Positions 1-8,476 of a DNA stretch of 64,000 nt are shown piece by piece (positions within the stretch are counted from its first letter, which is position 1; every line of letters starts with the position of its first letter). A program made the position numbers and the translations under genes. The stretch comes from Chitinivorax sp. B (GTDB lineage: Bacteria; Pseudomonadota; Gammaproteobacteria; Burkholderiales; SCOH01), in NCBI RefSeq assembly GCF_005503445.1, contig NZ_SCOH01000019.1, forward strand, positions 37,824 to 101,823, read 5' to 3'. The notes below the pieces were generated by a model. That model was not told the origin of the DNA, ran no database searches, and was given only the letters and a program-made list of their open reading frames with translations.

Positions 1-114
1 ATACAGACCATCTTCGCCATCGGCTGCGGATTCAACGGCGAACCCTTCCTGAGCCAACTGGCGGGTCAGAAATTCGCGCAATAGCGGCTCATCTTCAACA
101 ATCAATACTTTCAT
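1..114 (-). CDS. Response regulator, N-terminal part (truncated by window edge)
   Basis: Only the first 38 residues lie in the window. They begin MKVLIVEDEPLLREFLTRQL, the beta1-alpha1 part of a receiver (REC) domain with the acidic pair (E-D) that binds Mg2+. The phosphoacceptor Asp and the output domain lie beyond the left edge, so the subfamily (OmpR/PhoP type is likely) is inferred. The start codon overlaps the stop of the upstream PepSY gene (TAATG), so the two are translationally coupled. That pairing resembles loci in which a periplasmic PepSY protein accompanies a two-component system; a cognate kinase would be expected further left. Confidence 0.8.
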   Translation of the reverse strand, partial: MKVLIVEDEPLLREFLTRQLAQEGFAVESAADGEDGLY

Positions 115-356
115 TACTGAACCGCTCCAGATTCGGCATCCACCAATATGATCCGTACTTCGCCCTTGGGGGTCAGAATCTTGACGCGATACACCTCGCG
201 CCCACTCTGATCGGCCTTGTCGACCGACAGCACTCGCCCACCCGTAGAACGTTGGGCCGATGCCGCAGCCTCGTCACGGCTGACTTTGGCCGACCAGGCC
301 GGAGCGGGCCCGAAAAGCATCGCCAACACAGCGACTAAGAACAGCGAACGGCGCAT
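114..356 (-). CDS. Small periplasmic PepSY-domain protein
   Basis: An 80-residue protein starting MRRSLFLVAVLAML, with a basic N-terminus, a hydrophobic core and an AWSA-type signal peptidase site. The mature part contains one PepSY module: DEAAASAQRSTGGRVLSV followed by YRVKILTPKGEVRIILVDA, ending soon after a D-A-E-S-G-A-V pattern typical of the fold. PepSY domains are often inhibitory or sensory modules for peptidases and two-component systems. An upstream in-frame start at 419 is possible but would precede the signal peptide with a basic tail, so I chose 356. The stop overlaps the start of the response regulator gene. Confidence 0.75.
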   Translation of the reverse strand: MRRSLFLVAVLAMLFGPAPAWSAKVSRDEAAASAQRSTGGRVLSVDKADQSGREVYRVKILTPKGEVRIILVDAESGAVQ

Positions 357-450
357 GGTGGATTTCCTTAATTTGTTCCTCACTGCCCCGCATTCTAGCT
401 TGCGTCGGGGCTGGTGCAAATGTTACCTGTCAGGATAACGCATCACCGGC

Positions 451-981
451 TCACTCTGCCGGGTCAACCGATACTCTTACGCGCATACGATTACCCGGAT
501 CATGCGGCATGATCGTTGTATAGCGCTGGCCCGCATATTCATATGTCACACGATATCCGGTTACGCGCGATTCCCAATTATCGATATTACGACAACGGCG
601 CACTTCCCGCGGTTCATCATTGTAGACCTGCTCGATGCGCTCTCCGCCATTGTCCATGCGATCGCCGATCAATGCCCCAATCACTGCACCTGCAGCAGTC
701 GCAGCCTCACGCCCATGACCTTTGCCCACTTGATTCCCCAGCACACCACCAGCAATACCACCAATCACAGCACCACCATAACTACGGTCCTGGCTGGGCA
801 AGGCGGCACGACGGCCACCATCATAAATGTACTCGGTTGAGCAATCCTGGCGTGGCCGATTGACGCGCTCATACTCCGGAACGGCGCTTTTCACCCGTGC
901 ATAGTCGGTAAAAGACTCCGCGAAGCTTGGTACTGTCGCCAGACCAGTCATCAGCAATACAGTCAATTTGAGCTTGTTCAT
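451..981 (-). CDS. Glycine-zipper 2TM-domain envelope protein
   Basis: This 176-residue protein has a signal peptide (MNKLKLTVLLMTGLATVPSF, then AES). Around residues 69-106 is a glycine-zipper region (GGAVIGGIAGGVLGNQVGKG, then TAAGAVIGALIGDR), as in the Rick_17kDa_Anti/SlyB-like superfamily. The C-terminal part (about 125-176) is a soluble domain with two cysteines and many Arg/Tyr residues. Such proteins sit in the outer membrane or periplasm and are linked to envelope integrity; no precise function can be assigned. A good AGGAG site precedes the ATG. No lipobox cysteine is seen, so it is probably not a lipoprotein. Confidence 0.8.
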   Translation of the reverse strand: MNKLKLTVLLMTGLATVPSFAESFTDYARVKSAVPEYERVNRPRQDCSTEYIYDGGRRAALPSQDRSYGGAVIGGIAGGVLGNQVGKGHGREAATAAGAVIGALIGDRMDNGGERIEQVYNDEPREVRRCRNIDNWESRVTGYRVTYEYAGQRYTTIMPHDPGNRMRVRVSVDPAE

Positions 982-1219
982 CTTGTTCTCCTGAGCAACG
1001 AACCATGTCGTCTTTTGATGAAGCCATGCTACGCTCCAGCGACTGAACCCAAACTGAATGTTTCCAACCCATTCAATTACTTGCGGATATAGCTTGTAGC
1101 GGTCTGTTGCGACTGCTATTCATGACTCCTGTCCACGCAACATACTGATTTGGTTATACCGATGCCAATGCCTATACTAGTGCAATAGCTCTAAAACAAA
1201 TCAGACAGGACAATGGATC

Positions 1220-1828
1220 ATGCTCAAGCTTTTATTGGTCGGCACGTTATGTTGCGGTGTCTGCCTTCCTGCTCAAGCCGATCTTTACCCGATGGATGAC
1301 ACTCGATTAAGTGAAACGACCGGACAGGAGGGGATCAGTTTTACCCTGAAACTCAAAACGCATATCGATTCGATCTCGTGGATCGATGACGGAAATCAGT
1401 TGGCCTTGGGGGATTTCGCCCTGGGCACTGGCAATTTGGTGGTCATCGATAACCAATCGAACCCGCTGACCCGCCTGTTGGGCTCAGTCATTAGAACTGG
1501 TTATCAGAATCCCATCCTGTTTCTGGCACCACTTCGTGTTGATGTCAAACCCTTGGGTGATGCCACGTTGACATTGACGCCGCTTGGCGGTGGTACACCA
1601 CAAACCATAAGCTACGCAGACCTATATGGCACCATGGCAGTTGGAATTGGTATCGTCAATGATGACACCTCTCCTGCCGTCAACGCGATTGTGGTGGATT
1701 TCCCGCAAACCATTACTAACATGCGGGTAGGCTATATTTCGGTGGGGAAAGGCCCATCAATGGGAACGGTGGAAATGCGAGGCCTGGAACTATCCAGCAT
1801 GCCGATTGCAATTTGGGGCACGCCCTAA
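1220..1828 (+). CDS. Secreted DUF6160/FilA-like protein
   Basis: This 202-residue protein has a signal peptide (MLKLLLVGTLCCGVCLPAQA, then DL). The mature N-terminus carries the pattern M-D-D-x-x-L-S-E-T-T-G-Q-E-G-I-S-F, seen in DUF6160 proteins and in the N-terminal part of FilA-like surface proteins. The rest is beta-rich (alternating hydrophobic and polar residues, many Gly/Asn/Thr), as expected of an extracellular or outer-membrane-associated protein. AGGA lies ten bases upstream of the ATG. It stands alone and converges on dgkA. The family assignment is from memory of the motif; function is unknown. Confidence 0.65.
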   Translation: MLKLLLVGTLCCGVCLPAQADLYPMDDTRLSETTGQEGISFTLKLKTHIDSISWIDDGNQLALGDFALGTGNLVVIDNQSNPLTRLLGSVIRTGYQNPILFLAPLRVDVKPLGDATLTLTPLGGGTPQTISYADLYGTMAVGIGIVNDDTSPAVNAIVVDFPQTITNMRVGYISVGKGPSMGTVEMRGLELSSMPIAIWGTP

Positions 1829-1847
1829 CAAGCTATACCATGAGTAT

Positions 1848-2216
1848 TCAAGGGGTCAGAATCAACCCCCAGGTCAGGGCAATAATGCACAGCCCGATCA
1901 TTTGAGCAGCACTACCCATATCCTTGGCACGTTTGGACAACTCGTGCCGCTCCAAAGAGATACGATCAATCGCCGCTTCGACTGCGGAATTGAACAGCTC
2001 AATCACCAGTGAAAACAGCACTACGGCAATCAGCAGTGCTTTCTCCAACCGCGTAACCTCTAACCAAAATGCCAGCGGAACCAGTACCAGCGCCATCCAG
2101 GTCAATTGCCGAAATGCAGCCTCACCGGTATAAGCCGCCTTCAAACCGTCGAGCGAATACGACGCGGCATTCAAAATACGTCGGATACCGGTTTTCCCTT
2201 TGAACGGACTCGTCAT
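1848..2216 (-). CDS. dgkA: Diacylglycerol kinase
   Basis: This 122-residue integral membrane enzyme matches the family length. It has the DgkA signature E-L-F-N-S-A-V-E-A-A-I-D-R around residues 69-81, including the catalytic Glu and the acidic residues that bind Mg-ATP, and three hydrophobic helices. It phosphorylates diacylglycerol to phosphatidic acid in the inner membrane, recycling lipid released during envelope-sugar synthesis. It lies 64 bases downstream of rng on the same strand and may be cotranscribed. A short inverted repeat (2247-2254/2266-2273) lies between them without a T-run. Confidence 0.93.
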   Translation of the reverse strand: MTSPFKGKTGIRRILNAASYSLDGLKAAYTGEAAFRQLTWMALVLVPLAFWLEVTRLEKALLIAVVLFSLVIELFNSAVEAAIDRISLERHELSKRAKDMGSAAQMIGLCIIALTWGLILTP

Positions 2217-2280
2217 CTTGGCTACTCGACTGTTTCTTGGCTTTGTTTGCCAGGCTCACCATGAACCTGGCAATGGACTG

Positions 2281-3735
2281 TTACATCAGCACCACGTCGA
2301 ACTGCTCTTGAAAATAGGCTGTTTCGACTTGCAGACTGATCGGCTTACCGATGAAGTCTGCCAGTTGCGCCAGACTTTGCGACTCTTCGTCAAGAAACAT
2401 GTCGATCACGCTTTGCGAAGCAAGAATGCGGTACTCCTTCGCATTGTATTGCCGTGCCTCTCGCAAGATTTCCCGCAGGATTTCATAGCAGACGGTCTGA
2501 GCGGTCTTGATCTCACCCCTCCCCTGGCAGGTTGGGCAAGACTCACACAGCTGATGAGCCAGGCTTTCGCGGGTACGCTTTCGGGTTAACTCCACCAACC
2601 CCAAACTGGTGAAACCATTGACGGTCACCTTGGTACGATCTTTCGCCAGCGCCTTTTCCAACTCTGCCAGCACTGAATGGCGATGATCATCTGATTCCAT
2701 ATCGATGAAATCGATGATGATGATGCCACCCAAGTTACGCAACCGCAGTTGACGTGCAATCACCTGGGTTGCTTCCAGGTTGGTCTTGAAGATGGTTTCA
2801 TCAAAGCTGCGATTACCGACAAAACCGCCAGTATTCACATCGATCGTTGTCAGGGCTTCCGTCTGGTCGATGATCAGATATCCGCCAAACTTAAGGTTGA
2901 CCCGACGTGACAATGCGCGTTCGATTTCCGCCTCGACTCCATATAGCTCAAACAGGGGCCGGTCACCCGTATAGTGCTGAACTCTCTCAGTTGCATTTTG
3001 CACATAGGAGGTAGCAAATTCGGTCATCTTCTGGAAGGTTTCACGCGAATCGACAATAACGCGATCAGTTTCCAGATCGACAAAGTCGCGCAGCACGCGA
3101 ATCGGCAAACTCAAATCCTGATACAGCACAGTTTGCGGTGGAACGCTACGAGATTTCTGGCGGATGTCCTCCCAAATACGGGACAGGTAGTCGATATCAG
3201 CCTTCAGCTCTTCGTCACTGGCCGTTTCAGCACTGGTACGAATGATGTAGCCATGACTGGATTCAGGGGGAAGGAGCGCTTCCAACCGTTCGCGCAGGTG
3301 TTCGCGTTCTTCCTCATCGACGATCCGTTGTGAAATACCGATGTGATTCTCTTGTGGCAAATGCACCAGGAAACGACCGGCAATGCTGATCTGCGTCGAA
3401 AGACGTGCCCCTTTGGTGCCAATGGGATCTTTGATCACCTGCACCAGCACTGCTTGTCCTTCATGCATCAGATGCTCGATACGTTGCGGCTCCCCCGGTG
3501 CCTGTCGCTGCTCAATCACATCGGCAATATGCAAAAATGCCGCGCGTTCCAAGCCAATTTCAATGAAGGCGGACTGCATGCCAGGTAATACACGGCGCAC
3601 TTGGCCAAGATAGATGTTGCCAACCAAGCCGCGCTGCGCGGAACGTTCCAGGTGAATTTCCTGCACCACGCCTTCGGCCATGGTGGCCACGCGCGTTTCC
3701 TGCGGCGTGACATTGATAAGGATGTGTTCTTTCAT
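2281..3735 (-). CDS. rng: Ribonuclease G
   Basis: This 484-residue protein is close to the usual length for RNase G. The N-terminus (MKEHILINVTPQETRVATMA) is collinear with E. coli RNase G. It continues through an S1-like region (residues about 37-120), a DNase I-like catalytic region with metal-binding Asp in T-T-I-D-V-N-T-G and I-I-D-F-I-D-M, and the CPTCQGRG zinc-link motif near residue 405 used for dimerisation. It processes the 5' end of 16S rRNA and contributes to mRNA decay. The gene follows maf. No Shine-Dalgarno site is visible; instead a terminator-like hairpin ends ten bases before the ATG. Confidence 0.95.
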   Translation of the reverse strand: MKEHILINVTPQETRVATMAEGVVQEIHLERSAQRGLVGNIYLGQVRRVLPGMQSAFIEIGLERAAFLHIADVIEQRQAPGEPQRIEHLMHEGQAVLVQVIKDPIGTKGARLSTQISIAGRFLVHLPQENHIGISQRIVDEEEREHLRERLEALLPPESSHGYIIRTSAETASDEELKADIDYLSRIWEDIRQKSRSVPPQTVLYQDLSLPIRVLRDFVDLETDRVIVDSRETFQKMTEFATSYVQNATERVQHYTGDRPLFELYGVEAEIERALSRRVNLKFGGYLIIDQTEALTTIDVNTGGFVGNRSFDETIFKTNLEATQVIARQLRLRNLGGIIIIDFIDMESDDHRHSVLAELEKALAKDRTKVTVNGFTSLGLVELTRKRTRESLAHQLCESCPTCQGRGEIKTAQTVCYEILREILREARQYNAKEYRILASQSVIDMFLDEESQSLAQLADFIGKPISLQVETAYFQEQFDVVLM

Positions 3736-3740
3736 GTCGC

Positions 3741-3764
3741 AAAAACGGCGGGTATGGCCCGCCG
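3741..3764 (-). terminator. Terminator-like hairpin between maf and rng
   Basis: Read on the minus strand, a 7-bp G/C stem (CGGCGGG/CCCGCCG, loop CCATA) is followed by five T and then, after GCGAC, the ATG of rng. It is a textbook intrinsic terminator in shape, but it occupies the place where the rng ribosome-binding site should be. Confidence 0.7.
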
Positions 3765-3791
3765 CTTTGTTGTGGATACCAGTCCAGACGG

Positions 3792-4385
3792 TTATAGCAC
3801 GGGGCGCCCAAAATCGGCTAGTAAAGCCGCTGTCTCACACAATGGCAGCCCGACGATACCGGTAAAGCTGCCACGGATTTCTTCAACAAAGATACCGGCC
3901 AACCCCTGAATACCATAGGCCCCCGCTTTGTCCATCGGTTCCCCGGTATGGACGTAACCGTCAATTTCGTCGTCACTCAACGAACGAAAACGGACCGTAC
4001 TCACGGATGTACGGACGATCATTCGCTCTGCATCGCACATTGCGACCGATGTGATCACTTGATGCTCGTTGCCCGACAAACGTCGCAAAATTGCTGCCGC
4101 ATCGGCTGCATCATATGGCTTGCCAATGATCTCGTTCCCCAGTACGACCGTGGTATCAGCCGCTAGCAACGGACGTAGTGGTAGACCAAACTGGAGTACA
4201 TGCGACCAGCCGTTCTTCGCTTTTTCACGTGCCAATCGCTCGGTATAGGCGATCGGGGCTTCGTCAGGTAACGGATCTTCGTTGATATCAGCGCGGATAA
4301 CCTCAATCGGAATACCCAACTGGGTCAGCAATTCTTTACGGCGCGGGCTGCCGGACGCAAGATAGATTCGACGGTCAGAGATCAT
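3792..4385 (-). CDS. maf: Maf family nucleoside triphosphate pyrophosphatase
   Basis: This 197-residue protein has the Maf signature at its start: [19 protein letters not shown] (S-x-S-P-R-R). Further motifs include D-I-N-E-D-P near residue 35 and the A-D-T-T-V-V-L catalytic Asp segment near residue 76. Maf proteins hydrolyse noncanonical or modified nucleoside triphosphates (dTTP/UTP type for the YhdE branch). Its start overlaps the rlmH stop (ATGA). The YhdE-like assignment fits the length and the neighbour rng, but the substrate is inferred. Confidence 0.92.
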   Translation of the reverse strand: MISDRRIYLASGSPRRKELLTQLGIPIEVIRADINEDPLPDEAPIAYTERLAREKAKNGWSHVLQFGLPLRPLLAADTTVVLGNEIIGKPYDAADAAAILRRLSGNEHQVITSVAMCDAERMIVRTSVSTVRFRSLSDDEIDGYVHTGEPMDKAGAYGIQGLAGIFVEEIRGSFTGIVGLPLCETAALLADFGRPVL

Positions 4386-4852
4386 TCTCGATGATAGGGA
4401 TGGTTGTTGATAATCGACCAGGCACGATAGAGCTGCTCGGCCAGCAACACCCGCACCATGCCATGGGGCATGGTCATGGCGGAGAGTTGCAACAGCTTAC
4501 CAGCCTGTTGTTTGATAGCTGGATCCAGGCCATCAGCACCACCAATCACAAAGGCCACGTCACGCCCTTCGCTCAGCCATTGTTTCAGGCGCTCGGCCAG
4601 TTTGACAGTGGTCCAGTTCTCACCGCGCTCGTCCAGCGCAACCACTAGGCAGCCTGCCGGCAAAGCAGCGCCAATGCGGGCTTTTTCAGCCGCCATTACT
4701 TGGTGAGCAGTTTTGCCCCCCACGCGCTTTTCTGGTTTGATTTCCTTGAGTTCAATACTGCATTCGCGTGGCATGCGCTTAACATACTCGTTGAAACCCG
4801 TGTCGATCCAGTCCGGCTGCTTATGACCAACGGCCAGAATATGCAACTTCAT
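4382..4852 (-). CDS. rlmH: 23S rRNA (pseudouridine1915-N3) methyltransferase
   Basis: This 156-residue SPOUT-class methyltransferase has the normal RlmH length. Recognisable motifs are MKLHILAVG at the N-terminus, V-A-L-D-E-R-G (residues about 71-77), V-I-G-G-A-D-G-L (102-109) forming the AdoMet knot, and the C-terminal [12 protein letters not shown]. It methylates pseudouridine 1915 in helix 69 of 23S rRNA. It is located 33 bases after rsfS and overlaps maf. Confidence 0.96.
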   Translation of the reverse strand: MKLHILAVGHKQPDWIDTGFNEYVKRMPRECSIELKEIKPEKRVGGKTAHQVMAAEKARIGAALPAGCLVVALDERGENWTTVKLAERLKQWLSEGRDVAFVIGGADGLDPAIKQQAGKLLQLSAMTMPHGMVRVLLAEQLYRAWSIINNHPYHRE

Positions 4853-4885
4853 TGCATCACCAGATCGATCAACAGTAAACCGGTT

Positions 4886-5254
4886 TTACTCAGCATGTTG
4901 CCAAGCTGCGGTCTTGGGGACATAGGTCGGTTTTTGCCCACCCCACAGTGCTTCCAGGTTGTAGTAATCACGAACAGCTGGCTGCATGACATGTACCACA
5001 ATACTGCCCAGATCGACCAACACCCATTCACCGGATTGCTCGCCTTCCACACTCAGCACTTCGCCGCCAGCTTCTTTGACGTCTTCACGTACATTATTGG
5101 CCAGTGCTTTGACTTGGCGATTGGAGTCACCACTTGCCACGATCAGCCATTCAAACATTGATGTCAGCTTGCCAACATCCAGTACTACAATATCCTTGGC
5201 TTTGACATCTTCCAGGGCTTCGATCGCAATTTTCTTCAATTCTTCAGTATTCAT
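4886..5254 (-). CDS. rsfS: Ribosome silencing factor RsfS
   Basis: This 122-residue protein of the RsfS/Iojap family contains D-I-V-V-L-D-V-G-K-L-T-S-M-F-E-W and W-V-L-V-D-L-G-S-I-V-V-H-V, the two conserved strands of the fold. It binds uL14 of the large subunit and blocks subunit joining when nutrients are scarce. The gene starts three bases after nadD, the conserved bacterial arrangement. Confidence 0.95.
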   Translation of the reverse strand: MNTEELKKIAIEALEDVKAKDIVVLDVGKLTSMFEWLIVASGDSNRQVKALANNVREDVKEAGGEVLSVEGEQSGEWVLVDLGSIVVHVMQPAVRDYYNLEALWGGQKPTYVPKTAAWQHAE

Positions 5255-5257
5255 GCA

Positions 5258-5923
5258 TTACTCAACATACAGGGAATGTTCTTCAATGTAGCGCAATACG
5301 ACATCCGGCAACAGATAACGTGGGCTGCGCCCGTTTTGTACCATGCGTCGGATGGCAGTGGACGAGATATCCAACTGCGTCACCGTCAGCGCCATCACCC
5401 GACCAGCTGGCGATTCGGTCAATGCCAATACATCATGGCAGACGCGATTTTCGTACTCCTGCAGCAACACTGCAGGCATCGCATCCTGCCAGGCATCAGA
5501 CAGCAAACCAGGGCGATGGGCGACCACGATATGCGCCAGCTCAAACAGCTCACGCCAGCGATGCCAACCCGTCAAACCCACAAAAGCATCCGCCCCAGTC
5601 AACAGTACCAAAGGTTGCACCGGGCCATATGCACCGCGTAACTCCGCCAGTGTATCGACTGTGTAGCAATAGCCATTTCGAACGATCTCTCGCTCATCCA
5701 GCACAATCGATGCATGTCCTTGCACCGCGAGTCGCGCCATTTGTGCACGCTGCTCAGGCGATACCACCGGAGCTGCACGGTGTGGTGGCGTGCCGGTAGG
5801 AATCAAGTGCAAGCGCTTCAAACCCAAGGCATCAATCAGCTCTTGAGCAATACGCAGGTGGCCGAAATGAATAGGATTGAAGGTGCCGCCGAAAATACCA
5901 ACAGGGTGTAAAGGCGTAGGCAT
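5258..5923 (-). CDS. nadD: Nicotinate-nucleotide adenylyltransferase
   Basis: This 221-residue enzyme transfers AMP to nicotinate mononucleotide in NAD synthesis. It carries the nucleotidyltransferase motif G-G-T-F-N-P-I-H-F-G-H (residues 10-20) and the C-terminal I-S-S-T-A-I-R motif (about 186-192) that binds ATP phosphates. It is the first gene of the nadD-rsfS-rlmH-maf group on the minus strand. Confidence 0.95.
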   Translation of the reverse strand: MPTPLHPVGIFGGTFNPIHFGHLRIAQELIDALGLKRLHLIPTGTPPHRAAPVVSPEQRAQMARLAVQGHASIVLDEREIVRNGYCYTVDTLAELRGAYGPVQPLVLLTGADAFVGLTGWHRWRELFELAHIVVAHRPGLLSDAWQDAMPAVLLQEYENRVCHDVLALTESPAGRVMALTVTQLDISSTAIRRMVQNGRSPRYLLPDVVLRYIEEHSLYVE

Positions 5924-6255
5924 GACGCGATTATAACCGAGTCAAGGACTTCCGACGGTACGTTCGTCGATCAGGATCAACTTGAAAACTTGCAGATGTA
6001 TGCATAATTCCACCAAATGGCTGAAATACCTCAGCGATAAGTCGAACCTATTTCAGATCATTTCCGACCTTTGGTGGGGTTATTTTCCGACCTTTGGCTG
6101 ATAGCCGTTATCAGTCGGCCCTGCCTACAATCGGCGCCCACATTGAAATCGTTCACATGAAATCGAATATGCGGCTAATGAAAAATTTATTTAGAAACCA
6201 GGTCGGATTCCGGCCCGATTTGACAGTACGCGCCACCAGCCTTTGAACGACCGCC
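5924..6255. other. Intergenic region between nadD and the Lrp-type gene, with direct repeats
   Basis: This 332-bp region separates divergent genes and should hold both promoters. The clearest structure is a 14-base direct repeat (tttccgacctttgg) at 6061-6074 and 6084-6097, a centre spacing of 23 bp or about two helical turns, as expected of a site for a multimeric regulator. A related ccaccaaatggctga lies near 6011. No gene is seen. Confidence 0.45.
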
Positions 6256-6735
6256 ATGATGAGTAAGACCACTCTCGATAACTATGATCTACAACTCCTT
6301 ACCCTACTTCAGGAAAATGGGCGGCTAACCCAGTATGAACTTGCTCAGCACGTGGCTTTATCGCCATCTGCCTGCTATCGCCGTGTTCAGCGCTTACGCG
6401 AACTTGAGGTGATTCAACGAGATGTTGTCTTGATCAATCCGGATGAGGTTGGTCAGAAAATGCGCATGGTGCTCCAAGTTAGTCTTGCACATGAGCAAAC
6501 TCACTTGCAGCAGCACTTTCACCGCGTCGTTCGCGAATCCCCGGAGGTACTGGAATGCTATAACGTTACTGGCAGCGCCGACTACGTATTGATTGTCAGC
6601 GTGCCAGACATGGCTGCCTTCAACATTTTTTCGCAGCGTGTATTGCTCTCCAACGCCAACATCCGTGAATTTGAGACAATGGTGGTGATCAGCACCATCA
6701 AATACTCCACGACCATTCCCATTGCGCAAACCTGA
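6256..6735 (+). CDS. Lrp/AsnC family transcriptional regulator
   Basis: This 159-residue protein has the Lrp architecture. An N-terminal winged helix-turn-helix (L-D-N-Y-D-L-Q-L-L through L-S-P-S-A-C-Y-R-R-V-Q-R-L, residues 6-48) is followed by a RAM/AsnC ligand-binding domain with the V-T-G-S-A-D-Y-V-L-I-V-S strand (about 107-118). Members sense amino acids. It converges with the fumarylacetoacetase-fold gene (6 bp between stops), which ends a four-gene operon containing an amino-acid-type dioxygenase, so it plausibly regulates that operon. The direct repeat at 6061-6097 may be its own operator. ATG at 6259 is an alternative start. Confidence 0.9.
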   Translation: MMSKTTLDNYDLQLLTLLQENGRLTQYELAQHVALSPSACYRRVQRLRELEVIQRDVVLINPDEVGQKMRMVLQVSLAHEQTHLQQHFHRVVRESPEVLECYNVTGSADYVLIVSVPDMAAFNIFSQRVLLSNANIREFETMVVISTIKYSTTIPIAQT

Positions 6736-6741
6736 CGTGAG

Positions 6742-7398
6742 CTAGGCAACGTCAAATTTAGCATGCAGCCGGTTCGCCAAATCCAGCTCGACGACATCCC
6801 CTGACTGCAATCGGCCAACGCCTTCAGGTGTCCCAGTAAAAATCAGATCACCTGGGCTTAGTGAAAATACCGTACTGAGATAGGCAATCAGATAAGAAAT
6901 GTTGAACAGCATCAGCCGCGTATCACCTTGCTGTTTGATTTCGCCGTTCTGACGCATCCGGAATTGACAATGACCCGGATCGGGCAGCTCAGCTGCTGGC
7001 AAAAAATGAGAAACACAGGCTGCCCCGTCAAAACCTTTAGCCAGGGTCCATGGAAGCCCTTTCGCTTTGGCTTGTGATTGGATATCCCGCGCCGTGAGAT
7101 CCAGGCCAATGCCATATCCCGCAATGTGCGCCAAAGCATCATCAGGTGCAATATGCTTACCACCCTTGCCAATCAACAGCACCAGTTCCGTTTCATAGTG
7201 TACATCTGCCGAAAAGGTTGGCAACACGATAGATTCGCCATCTGAATTGATTGCCGAAGTCGGCTTCAAAAATACCAGTGGCTTTTCTTCGATCTGGTTT
7301 CCCAGCTCTGCGGCATGTGCCGCATAGTTACGACCGATACAGAAGATGTTGGCTACCACAACCGCCTGACCATCATGTTGCATATAGACTTGTTTCAT
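6742..7398 (-). CDS. Fumarylacetoacetate hydrolase family protein (YcgM/FAHD1-like)
   Basis: This 218-residue protein is close in length and layout to E. coli YcgM. It contains I-G-R-N-Y-A-A-H near residue 22, the metal-binding Y-E-T-E-L-V-L (about 69-75), the third ligand in G-I-G-L-D-L-T-A-R-D (95-104), and the terminal I-F-T-G-T-P-E-G-V-G loop. FAHD1-type enzymes hydrolyse acylpyruvates or decarboxylate oxaloacetate. It is the last gene of an operon with a D-2-hydroxyacid dehydrogenase, a membrane protein and a 2OG dioxygenase. This suggests C-C cleavage of a 2-oxo acid made from a hydroxylated amino acid; that role is inference. Confidence 0.88.
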   Translation of the reverse strand: MKQVYMQHDGQAVVVANIFCIGRNYAAHAAELGNQIEEKPLVFLKPTSAINSDGESIVLPTFSADVHYETELVLLIGKGGKHIAPDDALAHIAGYGIGLDLTARDIQSQAKAKGLPWTLAKGFDGAACVSHFLPAAELPDPGHCQFRMRQNGEIKQQGDTRLMLFNISYLIAYLSTVFSLSPGDLIFTGTPEGVGRLQSGDVVELDLANRLHAKFDVA

Positions 7399-7462
7399 TA
7401 CGCCCCCTTTTTACATCCAGAACTGGCCAATACAGGCCCGTTCTGGATGATCATTGACACAA

Positions 7463-8458
7463 TCAACCAGCTTTCACACCGTTGACAATGTTCTGCAGTC
7501 GCTGATGTTGCAACGCCAACCACACGGTTCCCAACGCATCACGACGCATGTCCACGTATGCAGCATCCGAGTGGTAGGCATTGTGCGGGTTGATGACCAA
7601 TCGCTCATGCAACCAGGGAGCACGTTCACGCCATGCGGCGATCAACGGATGGTCACTCGGCGGCTCTTGTGGCAATACGTCCAATGATGCACGGAAATAT
7701 GGATTGGCCTGCATGTGCTCATACAGATCATCCAGGGAACGCAGAATCTTGCCGCGTGCAGTATTCACCAGAATGCCATCTGACCGCATGGCAGCCAGGA
7801 AACGTTGATCAATCAATCCTGTCGTTTCCGGGGTCAATGGGCAATGTAGCGAAACCACGTCGCAAGCTGATAACAGCTCGTCCAATTGTGACACACGTTG
7901 TACACCCAGCACTTTTTCCGTACCAGCCGGTACCACCGGATCATATGCCATTACCTGGAAACCCAGGGCTCGAAGACGCAACGCAGTAGCTGCACCAATC
8001 CGGCCGATACCAACCAGGCCAACTTTGCAGGCACGGGAACGCAGGGACCGTAACGAATTCTCCTGCCAGGTTTTGCCATAACTACGCGCCAATGCATCAT
8101 GCCTGCCAATATTGCGGGTCATCGACAGAATCATGGCAACGGCACTATCTGCCACCTCTTCCGTACAATAGGAAGGATTGTTTGCAAAAGGGATACCACG
8201 ACGCGCCAGAGCATCCCCATCCACCTGGTCATATCCAACACCATAACGCACGACGATTCGGCATTTCCTCAAGCGGCTGGCAGTGCAGTCGGTGAGCTTG
8301 GCGTGCCATACCAATAAGGCATCCACTTCGGCCAGATCCTGCTCGTTGAAGTCATATTCGTTCAGCGAATTGAAGAAGCGGAAGGTCATGCCATTTTCTT
8401 CAAATTCCTGCTCGATCGGGCCCAGGCTGGTAATTCTGTCTGTAATTCCAATAATCAT
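7463..8458 (-). CDS. D-2-hydroxyacid dehydrogenase (CtBP-like)
   Basis: This 331-residue NAD-dependent dehydrogenase has the Rossmann motif G-L-V-G-I-G-R-I-G near residue 148. Catalytic Arg lies in N-T-A-R-G (about 231-235), the acid in L-P-Q-E-P-P, and catalytic His in I-N-P-H-N-A-Y-H. The C-terminal catalytic layout is closer to CtBP-type proteins than to D-lactate dehydrogenases. It interconverts a D-2-hydroxy acid and a 2-oxo acid; the substrate is not determined by sequence. It lies 18 bases after the Gate-domain membrane gene and 64 bases before the FAH-fold gene. Confidence 0.9.
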   Translation of the reverse strand: MIIGITDRITSLGPIEQEFEENGMTFRFFNSLNEYDFNEQDLAEVDALLVWHAKLTDCTASRLRKCRIVVRYGVGYDQVDGDALARRGIPFANNPSYCTEEVADSAVAMILSMTRNIGRHDALARSYGKTWQENSLRSLRSRACKVGLVGIGRIGAATALRLRALGFQVMAYDPVVPAGTEKVLGVQRVSQLDELLSACDVVSLHCPLTPETTGLIDQRFLAAMRSDGILVNTARGKILRSLDDLYEHMQANPYFRASLDVLPQEPPSDHPLIAAWRERAPWLHERLVINPHNAYHSDAAYVDMRRDALGTVWLALQHQRLQNIVNGVKAG

Positions 8459-8476
8459 TTCTGTCTTTCAACACAC

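Noticed and set aside
502..863. Two plus-strand frames rich in His, Thr and Arg
   Set aside because: They are antisense to the glycine-zipper gene, which has a signal peptide and AGGAG site.
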